Source: Hormiphora californensis
Taxonomy: Eukaryota > Ctenophora > Tentaculata > Cydippida > Pleurobrachiidae
Assembly (NCBI GenBank): GCA_020137815.1
Contig: CM035353.1
Location: forward strand, 48,501 to 112,500
Direction: 5' to 3'
Length of the DNA stretch: 64,000 nucleotides
Shown: in pieces, positions 51,701 through 61,528 of the stretch
Layout of the letters: every line of letters begins with the position of its first letter
Numbering within the stretch: position 1 is the stretch's first letter
Notes under the pieces: model-generated
What the model saw: only the letters and a program-made list of their open reading frames with translations
Told to the model about the DNA's origin: nothing
Databases searched by the model: none
Translations under genes and position numbers: made by a program

Positions 51701-54700
51701 GAACTATATCAGGGACTCTAGTGCTGCTAGTTTTTGATTTCACATGTTTAAAAAACTTTTTGGAAATTGCAGCTGTAGAGGCAGACTCATCAATGGAGGA
51801 GAGTTCTAGAAAGTGTGTTTCTTTCTCCCTTGACGCTTTTCTGTACTCTGCCTCCATACAAGTAAATACATTTTTTAGGGAAACATCATTTGGAAACTTC
51901 AGAGAAGCTTTTCTAGAATTATCCATTGACCTTTTTAACTGTCTCAACTCATCATCGTACCAGGGTGGTTGAGATCCTATTTTTACATTAACTAATGGTA
52001 CATGGTGTCTTAGGGTAATATCTAATTTTGATTTAAATTTCTGAAGAGATTGCTCGGCCCTGAGGTGTTTGAATTCCTTAGTCCAGTCATACCGAATCAG
52101 TCCCTCATTAATCGCATCCCAATCAGCTTTCTTGTAAGAAAACTTTTTAGCCGTCTTAAACTTGGGTCTTATCTTTTTGATTTGCACCTCACATTTAATA
52201 GTGAAGTGGTCAGATTTGACTAAACAATTTTCTTCTACCGATACATTGGAAAAACACGAACTATTATTTGTGAGAATTAGATCTAATACATTTCCATCCC
52301 TGTGTGTTGGTGCGTTTATTAACGAACTCATACCCAGAGATGTAAAAAGGTGAGCAAAGCCTTCGTGTATACTATTGCTCGATACTGGGTCATCCCAATC
52401 TTTAACCGAACTTAGATTGAGATCCCCGATGATTGCTAGGTTTTTATATTTTCTAGATAGGCGTGTGTAGTACCGCTCAGTTTCTTCAAGACAATCTGAC
52501 CCCGAGTAGTCATACCTGTAGAATGTTGAGATACATATCGGGGTCAGGTTTTTTGACTTGAGCAGTATGGTGACAATAGGCAGATTTACCTTGTCCTTTA
52601 CCTGATCAACTTCAATACCCATGTTATTCTTACATAGAATCATAACTCCTCCCCCACCCTTTTTATCATACATTTCCATGTCCCTTTTAGTTCTATCTTT
52701 TCTGTATATTGTATAGAACTGATCGGACACTAATTCCCCATCATTGACATGCTTGTTCAACCACGTTTCATTTAATACTACAATTTCTGGCTCATAAGTA
52801 AACAAGTATGCTCGGAGATCAGAGAGTTTAGATACTTGAAACTGGGGCTGATCACCACTAATTGATTGCATATTTATGAGACCATTAACGTTGCAGTACA
52901 CCACACTAATTTTTGTTTTTGGTTCAGTAGGCCCAGGATTTACAATACTGGGCTGGTGGATAACAATAAGTGCTTTTGCTAGACTTGAAAGAAAGATTAA
53001 TAGTACGACTAGTCGACACCTAACTATGATTTTGGAACAGGTGTTCCCTATTTTCCCCATACTTTTGAATATCACCAGGGTTAACACACAATTAGCATAC
53101 CAAATGTAATGCTGGTTGATACTCTTACCGACTTCTTCTCGGCCTGTTTCCATACATAGTTCTCTACAGGACAGAGAGGAAGTACATCTGGACATAGAGC
53201 CTAAAAGAATAAGTATTAGTATACTGTAACTTAGGTAGAGAATCAAATGAAATGGTGATATTGATGATGTTTGTCTGTACTGTCGGTCAAGGGTTTTGTT
53301 AGTAAACATTTTTCTTTTTCCACCCCTCCCCCCTGCAAACCTCCCAATAGTTTGTCTGTACTGTTCAGCACTTATCATTGTGGGGGTTTTGGATTTTGGT
53401 TTCGGCACTAAGGGTTCACGGAGGGTCTGTTGGTTGGGGTAATAAAACAACTTCTCCCCCCAAACATATATATTATCAATGCAGCAAAATCAGCAATCAG
53501 CGTAAAACTTCGTTATAAATCAGGTCAGTTAAGACCGAGTAACCATATTTATTCAAATGCACACCATCCCTACAATAAAGTGATGAGTTGAAAAACAAAT
53601 CACGCGTTAGGAAATCAGCCATCCAACTCACAAAACTGCAGTTCATGAGTTGGGACACACAATTTACAATTTTGTTGTACATGGTAACATTAGAGACCGT
53701 ATATGAGAAGTCTCCTCTCAGGGGAAGGACATGTGTAATCACTATCTCCGGGTCCCCATACAACCGTCTAATCTGCCTCACTAGGTGGCATAGTGCCCCT
53801 TGGAGTCGGTTCTTCGTTGCGCTGTTCTCACAGAAGTTCTTATCAAACCTAATATCGTTCGTACCATAGCAGATAACAACCTTCTCAAAGTGTGCCTCAG
53901 GGTGGCTCTGGTGGTACCTGGACAGCTCTTCAAACGCTGTAGTACCCTTCCATTTCGAATGGGGCTTCACAATCCTTGCACCCGACACAGAGATATTCTC
54001 AAGCCCCCGGATCTCAGGTACCCATTTGGACAGGCTCGTGCCCAAGAGCAGAGTAGTGGGGCTCCTAGGGTTGACGGCATGTCTCAAAGAAGGGACCACT
54101 CCAGAAGGGGTAGGAAGTAGGGGTGGTCTAACGGAGGGTACCGGCACGTTCGCCACTGGGGGAGGAGGAGGAGGATCCGGTTGGTAACCATCCCCATTAG
54201 GAGGAGGAGGGGAATGCTGGACTCCTATTGTTGCCCTCGATGGTGGGGAGGGCAGTCTCCGTGGGCTAGGTGGTGGTGGTGGTGGTACCAGATCTGTTGA
54301 GGGGAGCTGTGGGGTTGCTCTTCTGTAGTGATGCTTTCATTTGCAACTATGTATATGTTGTTTCCAACATCAATAAGCGATACTTTTTCTTGGAAAACCT
54401 GACCAGTGGCCTCTATACTTACATATCTCCTCCACAGGTTGGTCAGTGGCAAAAGGAGAGTAGGGTGACGCTTAACAAGGAAATTACCTGGTATGAAGGT
54501 GAAGATGTCACCCCCATTGACTCTCCAAACCTTGTCAATGTTACTCTTAAACTTGGACTACTGGAAGACAAACCGTTCATCATTTACAATTACACAAACT
54601 ACAACTATTCCAAATGTGAAGGTATATGGCCCTAGTAAACACAAAAAGTTTTTATAGCAATTGTGATGTAAATATTTGACATTGAACTGTTTCAGATATG

Positions 54701-57700
54701 CCGAATAAGGACTGGTGTTACACGGGGGTCAGCATTGATATTGTTAGGGACCTCCAGAAGAAGCTAAAGTTCAACTATGAGTTCTTTGAGTCGCCTGACG
54801 GGAAGTTTGGTAGTGTTAATAACGGCCAGTGGAATGGAATTATCAAAGAAATTAATGAGAAGGTAAATAACCTTTCAAAAAACTTTGAAGAAGAAGCCAA
54901 ATTAACTTTTAATAACCCTCCAAAAAACTCCCTAGAGGGTTGATATTGGTGTTGTTGGATTTGGTACATCGCACAGTCGAGAGAAGGCGGTTGATTTTGG
55001 TATTTCCTTCCTTCCTGGTGGAGTGAGGATGGCGACAAGAATGACTGCCGTGGAGACCAATCCTTTCTTTTTCCTGAAACCATTCTCAAACACTGTATGG
55101 TAAGCAATTGACTATTTTATATTCATACTCCTAGCCTCTCTCCTTCCCTCTTCCCAAAAAGAGAGGGGACGTCGTCCCCGGTTTCCTAGTTGGAATTAAC
55201 CCATCTTTATAATGAATGTTTTTACACATTACAGGATAGCTATTTTGGTTGGTATCCTGTTCTTCTTTGTGGTAATTCACGCCCTTGACTGGTACAGCCC
55301 TTACGGATATGCAGGTTAGTTTGAAATTGAGTTATTTGATAAAAGATGGCAGTTGAAACTATCATTATGGAGACTAGCAAAACTGGGGCGATCGTACCGA
55401 TCGCAAATCGAGGGGTCTGTTTCTATGTTTTTCTCTCTGCCTGTCTGCTATATGCTATGTGATGTGATCCCTCTCTTTTTCTTTCTTTCTCTCCCTTTTA
55501 TATATGTGATGTGACCCCTCAGGCCTCAAGTAGTTCTCAACACGTGTGATACGTGATACCTACGAATCACGTCGTCACACTGACGGATCACATCGTCTCA
55601 CTGACGGATCACATCGTCACACTGACGGATCACGTCGTCACATTGACGATAGGGTGTCACATTTCCGTGCAAATTTGCATTAGATATAGTTAGATATATT
55701 ACTTGATTTGTAATCTTCCTAAATTTCAGGAAGTATCAGATTCAAATGTAGCCAGTGCCAGTGTGAAAAATGCCAGGAGTTGACAAGACGGGGAGGGTTC
55801 AGAGAGAAACACTGTCCTTTTGAGGAAGACCACGAGCTTAAACACCGAATGGGTAAACTCATACTTTCCTGGGTCTAGGACTGAATGTCGAACAGACAAT
55901 AAATCACATCGGTTCGAAAGCTCGAAAATGTGGCCCTAACCCTAACCCGAACGATAGCCCTAAGCATATTAAGAAAACAGTACACAGTAAACTTTTCGTA
56001 TTTGGCCTAGCGGCCAAATTATCGAGCTTACATCCTAGCTCGGTGATTTATCGTCCGTTCGACTTTTAGTACGGACCCCCTTATATTATATCCTAATATT
56101 ACAATATTACAAAAAAGAGATAATACATTTACAGGGACGATGAGCAAGGCGAATGCGTTGTGGCTTTCCGTTTGCTCCTTCCTGACCTATGCCCCTGCTG
56201 ACGCGGTCCCCAAGAACTGGTCAGCCCGGATCATGATCACTATTTGGTGGATGGTGTGTCTTGTGTTGGTCAGTATGTACACTGCAAACCTTGCCGCCTT
56301 CCTAACAGGTTAGGGGGACCACATACAGCACCGGTGCGAACTCCAGAACGTCGCACCACATACTGTCGGTGGAAACTTCAGTACAGTGAGTGTATGTGGT
56401 GCCTCTTACTGAACAATCAATAAAAAACCTTCAAAACAAGCTAAAAACACGTAATTTTTTGTGAAATATCTTCCTCTCACTAATACCGAACTCTCTCTAC
56501 CTCCTTTTCTCTCTCTTGTTATGTTTATCTCCACTTATCTCTCTTTTATCTTTCCCGATTGCAGCACATATTTTCTCGATATGTTGGATAATCTCGCCCT
56601 TGTTCTAGGTGTGGCCCTTTCTGTCGTAGTGAGAGTGCGTGCGCCTCTTATTGGTTGCTGTGGTGTGGGTGTGTGTGTGTATTGTGAGATGCAGGTCTGT
56701 CATTGGCTAGTGCGCGCACGTGACCCCCACGTGACCTTTCAGTTCAGTACGAAGAGCACATACAGCACCGTACTGATCTTTTCTGAGCTAAGCTCACGTG
56801 AGATTGTGTACTGATAGTCCCACCGATATTTATCAGTAAGAGGCACCACATACGGCAGTGCGTACTGGAGTTTGCACCGAAAGTGCTGTATGTGCTAGTG
56901 AGAACTGAAGTTAGAGGCACCACATAAAGTCGGATTTTTTGAAGTTGTCACCCCAAAATGACCGCGCATGTGAAATTTATCAATTTTGACGCGCACACCA
57001 CACGTTAACATGTGATGTGACGCGCAAAAACATTCCGCGCACGACAAGGGGGGTGACAACTTCAAAAAATCCGACTTTACGGCGGTGCGAATTTCAGTAC
57101 AGTGCTGTATGTGGTCCCCCTTAGAGATCCCCATGGTAATATATCATAGAGTTTAGCTACAGATCTCCACCCCCCAACCCCACCACGGGCTGTGATTTTT
57201 GCTTGGTCCTTGAAGCGCCGTGATTGTTGCTTGGTCCTTCATGAAGGCGTGATTGTCAGGCTCATGCCCATAAACGCGGCACTCACGTGTGATCCATATT
57301 TGCATTCTGCACGTTTCAGTTCGGAAGATGACCGTGGACATCAATAGCATCGGGGACCTGCTTGACCAGAACGAATATAGTTTTGGAACCGTGGAGGGCA
57401 CTGTCACGGAGAATCTCATTCGATATGGAAGTGTAAGTGAAGTGTTTTATTTTGTTTTTAGATTTGGTTCTCATTTTCCTTAGCCCTGATCATTGTAAAC
57501 CCGATTCCTTTTGGTGTCTGAGTCGTTAGCTCACTTTGAGCTGAAACTTTGTGTACAATACTAAATTTATTTACGAATATTTATGAATGTTACTTGTTTC
57601 TAGAGCGAGGAAATGCAGAACGTTGCAAAGCGAATGAATTCCACAAACAGTTTTTCTGAGGCAGTTGATCGGATGAGATCGAGAAAATATATTTTCATGT

Positions 57701-59941
57701 ATGGGAGAGGGCCATTAGAGTACAGTACCCAAACGGAGTATTGCAATCTGAAACTGGTTGGAGATGTTATCGTTCACTTTGGGTAAGTAATACTGGTCCC
57801 TGATTGGCTGATAACTAGTCACGTGACCTAAATAACGAGTTCTGATTGGTTGGAGATGTTATCGTTCACTTTGGGTAAGTAATACTGGTCCCTGATTGGC
57901 TGATAACCAGTCACGTGATCTAAATAACGAGTTCTGATTGGTTGGAGATGTTATTGTTCACTTTGGGTAAGTAATGCTGGTCCCTGATTGGCTGATAACC
58001 AGTCACGTGATCTAAATAACGAGTTCTGATTGGTTGGAGATGTTATCGTTCACTTTGGGTAAGTAATACTGGTAACAATACACAGCAGTTCCCAGGTTCC
58101 TAAGACAAACAAACACGTTCCTAAGACGTCTTTAACAAACAAACAAACAAACAAACACAGCAGTTCTAATTCCTCTAGGTCTCAGCTTCACTCCTCTCAG
58201 GCGCCGGCATTACTTATGTTAAATAATATGTAATGCAGTAATACATAACCCTAAGCTAAGCTATATAATATAGTACTCAGTATGATTATTGAAGCGTTTG
58301 AGGCGATATATGCTTTGAATATTGTCCAAATCACAGCACTAACAAACAAACAAACAAACTCACAAACAAACTCAATAGTGTGTTGTCTCGTCTGCAGGTA
58401 CGCGTTTGCCTTTCAACAGGGGTCCCCCTACAAAGAGGCGTTCAATAGGGAGATGCTGACCATGCAGGAAAAGGGTGTCATAATGAACTACTGGGAAAAT
58501 TATATCAGCCAGGGATCTTGCGAGGAGGACAAAGAGTTTGATTTTGAGGCGGATAAATTAGAAATCAAATCATTGATTGGTAATAAAAGATAAATTAATT
58601 TATCTTTTATTACAGTCGGACAAAGCCTTTGTTGTCCATCAACTGTCGAAGGTCTTTATTCGATTCTATTTTCAGGTTTGCTTATTATTGCACTTCCGTT
58701 GGTCTTGGTTGCTCTAATTCTTTTGGGAACTGAACTCTTTGCATCTCCAAAAGGGAAAAAGGGAAAGAGAATGGTAACGAAAGCAAATTATTTTTAGTCA
58801 GATATAATCATGTTGACTTTTCTTACATATTTCCGTTGTTTACAACCTGTTTTAGCCTCATACTTGTCATTTTGCATATGTTTTTGCATTCTTCATCCCC
58901 ATAATGATATGTTTTTGCATTCTTCATCCCCATAATGATATGTTTTTGCATTCTTCATCCAATAATGATATGTTTTCTTTTCTGTTACAGTTCTCACCAC
59001 TCGGTCGCCTTTTCAACAATAGCCCCGGAGCCCGAACCTGCGAAAGTAATCTTACAACCCCAAACGTAATGAAACTATGCGCTGTTATATAATATCACGT
59101 CATCAATAATTTCTTTGTCTTCGGGAAGTTTCGGGACCCGAAAATATGAGAAAATTATAATAGTTTCATCAAATTGTAGTTTCGAAAACGAAATTCAACA
59201 ACAAAATTGTAATATCAAAAACAAAATTCAACAACAATCGATATAGTGTCATAATTTTCAGGTTTCGAAACTTTTTGAAAACAAGGGATCAGTACTTCTT
59301 CTTCTTGTGTTTTGTGCATGGTTTGCAGTGCTTGTCGTGCTTGTTTGGGGTGGAGGTAGCGTCATTGCCGTGACTGTGTGCTACTCATACTGGAGTCTTG
59401 TCTTATTCCTGCATCTTAGAGACTCCCAGTTCTTTAGCGAGGTAACTCACCTCTAGCATTTAATATATGTGCATGTATTGTTGGAAGTGTTGTTTGATCT
59501 AAAAATGGGATTCTTAATTTATTTTTTCCGTGAAATGCCCTCCTTTTGATCAAGCCCATATCTGTTATCTATATGTATTCACTAGTCTACCATAGTCCAT
59601 AGAGTTTGGTTTGGAGTTTTACAGCACAACATATATACCTATCCGTTGTGTATTATCCGTCTCAAAAGATTATCTACCTATAGGGTATGCAAGACATTTT
59701 GAAACACCAATTGGATCTAAATGAGAGTGTAGCAGACAAAATGGAGCTGAATGAGGAATCGGTGGGGCTTTCAACTGATTTTGATTCCGTTCATGCCTCA
59801 CTAGATCGAAGCGGTAAGACATTGAACGCAATTTAATTAGATAAAACATTCCTTTCCCTTTTAGCACCTTAACTGCCAATTATGTGATACCATTGACACT
59901 ATTAAAATAAATTTTTTCCTTCCACAGAGTTTGAAGAATGA
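45735..59941 (+). CDS. Ionotropic glutamate receptor-like channel B
   Basis: About 25 exons from ATG 45735 (signal peptide MKSLRLLLLHFLAIVISG). Amino-terminal domain: 46875-46953, 47191-47271, 47372-47463, 47594-47689, 47810-47891, 48048-48160, 48469-48626, 48719-48859, 49066-49241, 49377-49488. S1: 54438-54621, 54695-54862, 54937-55099 (TSHSREKAVDFG). M1: 55236-55314; Cys-rich linker 55730-55852; pore/M3 56135-56308 (APADAVPKNW, MYTANLAAFLT). S2: 57319-57432 (GTVTENLI), 57603-57782, 58399-58577. M4: 58676-58773. Tail: 58991-59065, 59262-59440 (extra hydrophobic exon), 59683-59812, 59928-59941. Exon order mirrors receptor A. The exon at 48048-48160 needs two single-base corrections to stay in frame, so either sequence errors or a decaying gene. 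A complete-looking retrotransposon lies in the intron between 49488 and 54438. Confidence 0.85.
45888..46745 (+). repeat. 38-bp C/A-rich minisatellite in receptor B intron 1
   Basis: Around 24 units of CACCTCCACCCACCCACCGC followed by a CCCCACCCCACCACACAG-type variable end (34-38 bp). The complementary strand has closely spaced GGG/GG runs able to form G-quadruplexes. Long open frames on both strands (up to 378 codons) are consequences of the repeat. Confidence 0.9.
49986..53450 (-). CDS. CR1/L2-like retrotransposon ORF2 (endonuclease + reverse transcriptase)
   Basis: An uninterrupted minus-strand frame of about 1150 codons; the first ATG in frame gives MISAEQYRQTIG. An AP-type endonuclease spans about residues 170-410: VYCNVNGL, VLNETWLN, KGGGGVMI, AIIGDLNLSS, KSDHFTI. 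The RT follows at about 620-900: VHKKGDKSNVENYRPISLT, YFDFQKAFDSVSHD, GVPQGSILGPFLF, LYADDLKI. The C-terminal region has the conserved LWNNIP end seen in jockey/CR1-like elements. It copies its RNA by target-primed reverse transcription. The frame is intact, so the copy may be young. It is antisense within receptor B's intron. Confidence 0.92.
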   Translation of the reverse strand: MFYYPNQQTLREPLVPKPKSKTPTMISAEQYRQTIGRFAGGRGGKRKMFTNKTLDRQYRQTSSISPFHLILYLSYSILILILLGSMSRCTSSLSCRELCMETGREEVGKSINQHYIWYANCVLTLVIFKSMGKIGNTCSKIIVRCRLVVLLIFLSSLAKALIVIHQPSIVNPGPTEPKTKISVVYCNVNGLINMQSISGDQPQFQVSKLSDLRAYLFTYEPEIVVLNETWLNKHVNDGELVSDQFYTIYRKDRTKRDMEMYDKKGGGGVMILCKNNMGIEVDQVKDKVNLPIVTILLKSKNLTPICISTFYRYDYSGSDCLEETERYYTRLSRKYKNLAIIGDLNLSSVKDWDDPVSSNSIHEGFAHLFTSLGMSSLINAPTHRDGNVLDLILTNNSSCFSNVSVEENCLVKSDHFTIKCEVQIKKIRPKFKTAKKFSYKKADWDAINEGLIRYDWTKEFKHLRAEQSLQKFKSKLDITLRHHVPLVNVKIGSQPPWYDDELRQLKRSMDNSRKASLKFPNDVSLKNVFTCMEAEYRKASREKETHFLELSSIDESASTAAISKKFFKHVKSKTSSTRVPDIVHYEDNSEKSSQQKCKMFNDFFCKQFTQASTYSTPIDFDRNHDNDFNNETFHFDEVVDILRKLDASKATGPDNIDGIVLKKCHKSLAYPLVLIFNKVFDEGSIPTEWKNANVVPVHKKGDKSNVENYRPISLTCLIMKVFEKLVRERLYRACLEKVTPHQHGFVPLKSCTTQLIEFNCELAINLNQHLQTDIIYFDFQKAFDSVSHDVILEKLKVQYNINGKMLQFLKAYLSGRRQRVALDGEFSEWSNVKSGVPQGSILGPFLFVLFINDIVEAIGDEGETNIKLYADDLKIWRTIKNENDSLQPDIDRLIEWSVKNKMKFHPNKCKLLRCTLKHKPVNLKYYLGSSEIQQCTNETDLGVITNRKLSPLEHQNMIISKTSQRLGLVKRTSALVDSPLKRRTLYVSLVSSLFEHCSQIWRPVSASSIEKFEKLQKRALKWINNEMELSYDWKTYVSKLKQRKILPITERFLYNDLKLFHKIFYGSSSLKLPMFLHKYIPDRHDRRTTRQQTNRDQTDIICTHNPNIDAFKHSYFYRIHVEWNNLPHDLRCLDSHDAFVAKLKDYLWNNIPNS
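53497..54330 (-). CDS. CR1/L2-like retrotransposon ORF1 with SGNH esterase domain, 5' incomplete
   Basis: Minus strand, stop at 53497. SGNH hydrolase blocks: TTLLLGTSLSKWVPE (Ser), VVICYGTNDIRFDKN (Asn), DGVHLNKYG (Asp/His). A proline-rich segment (runs of PPPP) lies upstream, and the frame is open to a stop near 54330 with no ATG at the head, suggesting 5' truncation of the element close to receptor B's next exon at 54438. Esterase ORF1 proteins are a known feature of CR1/L2-type elements. ORF2 lies about 50 bases downstream. Confidence 0.75.
   Translation of the reverse strand, partial: HYRRATPQLPSTDLVPPPPPPSPRRLPSPPSRATIGVQHSPPPPNGDGYQPDPPPPPPVANVPVPSVRPPLLPTPSGVVPSLRHAVNPRSPTTLLLGTSLSKWVPEIRGLENISVSGARIVKPHSKWKGTTAFEELSRYHQSHPEAHFEKVVICYGTNDIRFDKNFCENSATKNRLQGALCHLVRQIRRLYGDPEIVITHVLPLRGDFSYTVSNVTMYNKIVNCVSQLMNCSFVSWMADFLTRDLFFNSSLYCRDGVHLNKYGYSVLTDLIYNEVLR
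57756..58065 (+). repeat. 92-bp tandem repeat containing an exon end and splice donor of receptor B
   Basis: Four copies starting at 57756, 57848, 57940 and 58032. Each contains GGTTGGAGATGTTATCGTTC, ACTTTGG and GTAAGTAAT, the last 27 coding bases of exon 57603-57782 plus its donor. The first is the authentic junction. Confidence 0.9.
58581..58625. repeat. Short palindrome next to a MITE-end-like motif
   Basis: TAATAAAAGATAAATT and its complement form a perfect 32-bp palindrome at 58581-58612, directly followed by CAGTCGGAC, the terminal motif of the pogo-like MITE family. It is at the donor side of a receptor B intron. Confidence 0.6.
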
Positions 59942-60268
59942 ATGAGTTGAAGGAGCTGAAATGTGATTGATCCCGAATTTGGACTTTCGGAATGTTTTAA
60001 AAGACTTGATTTTATTAAATTAATCAGTTATTATGTGTATTTACAATTACATGTTTAATGTTAAAAACTAAACAAAACGTCCTCTCTCCGTTTTAAATAA
60101 ATACATAGCTTTTTAAATACAACTTTTCTTCTTTTTCTTAACGTTTGATTGCATCAGATAAGACCGAAAAGAACCCTATAGTTTTATGGGTTTATGGGCT
60201 GCAGTCTTCTTCTCATGCACACAAAATCAGACATTGTTCACTTTATATAAAGTCTTATTAACTCCAAA

Positions 60269-61528
60269 TCAATTTCTCCTTCTGTTTGCTTGATTTAGTC
60301 GGACATCTTTGAAGCATTTCATTGAGTGACAACAATTCTTGTTGGAATTCCCCTTTCCCCTCTTACATTTCAATCTCAGACGTTCACAACCTGTATGTAA
60401 GAAATACGGGTAAAATCTCAGCGATCAAATCATCATGGAGAATCTCCATATAATTATGTGTTTGGTAAACGATCGAGCGTGTATATATAAAATATATAAA
60501 CAATGAACCGACCTGCTACTGTGTAATTTATTTTCTTCCAAGAGTTCGCATAAGAATCACAAGGTTTTGCGTTTTTAATTCCATGATAAGGTTGAAGGGA
60601 CCCCCGACTGTCTCCAAACAAATCGTAAACGGTCATCAAGCAGCCGTAATCCATCCTGGAAGTGATTACTAATTTTAGTAATTAATAATATAAGTAATGT
60701 TCTACAAACAATGTTCACAAACTCGAATAGCATGGAATACAGAAACAAAAAGGTGGGAAAAGAATAGTAAAATATTTATTTTGCTGTATGCTGGAAAAAT
60801 GGTTTAGGATATAATAGATTGGATATATTTTAATGCTGATATCACATCTTACTTTGCATGGTTGTACATCTCGGAGAAATCGTTGTTGGCCTTGATAAAG
60901 CAAAGCTGAGCGGCCTCTCCAGGGCCCGGGGACAGATTCTCTAGCTGACTATCATCAACACCGTCAAGAAGAGGGGTGGTAACAGGTATTTCCTGGGTTG
61001 AAGAAGCATCATCCATAGTGGTAGGTCCTTCATTTAGGTCCATAGTGGTAGCTCCTTCATTTAGGTCCATAGTGGTAGCTCCTTCATTTAGGTCCATAGT
61101 GGTAGCTTCTTCAACTAGTTCCATAGTGGTAGCTCCTTCATTTAGGTCCATAGTGGTAGGTCCTTCAGTTTCAAAAAATACACGCTTATCATGGATATCC
61201 TCTGTTGGTTGTTCAGTTTTCCATTCAGGTTGCTCACCGGTTATGACTACATCCAACCCTTCATCCTCCGTCTCCAAATCCTCCTCCTCTTTTGTGTGAC
61301 AGTCCACTGTCCCCTCCAGACTTTCCTCGAATCTCGCTAGCACGGTTATCAATGAAATTCAGTAGAGTTTCCGAGGTTTCAATGCTTTGCTGGAGAACTT
61401 TTCAGCAGCTCTCGGATCTGAGCAGCATCTTCAGTATAGCGGCTGCTGGACTGGCAGGCACCCTCAACGACGAATGTGAGGCCGGGTCCAACGATCAGAA
61501 CCAAACAAAACAGAAGGGTATTCATCAT
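60269..61528 (-). CDS. Secreted acidic protein with nine-residue repeats and Cys-rich tail
   Basis: Minus strand, ATG 61528, signal peptide (NTLLFCLVLIVGPGLTFVVEG). The first exon (60853-61528) includes an acidic segment and about six TTMDLNEGA-type repeats (61010-61165), then SPGPGEAAQLCFIKANNDF. Exon 60513-60655 gives MDYGCLMTVYDLFGDSRG and CDSYANSWKKINYTV; exon 60269-60390 gives CERLRLKCKRGKGN, CCHSMKCFKDVRL and the TGA stop. Splice phases agree. Two single-base shifts in the first ~190 bases break the frame between signal peptide and repeats, so this is either a sequencing problem or a damaged gene. An extracellular role is inferred from the signal peptide; no family recognised. Confidence 0.55.

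Noticed and set aside
53497-54156. Host GDSL esterase gene
   Set aside because: Position, strand and spacing next to an RT ORF show it is ORF1 of the retrotransposon.
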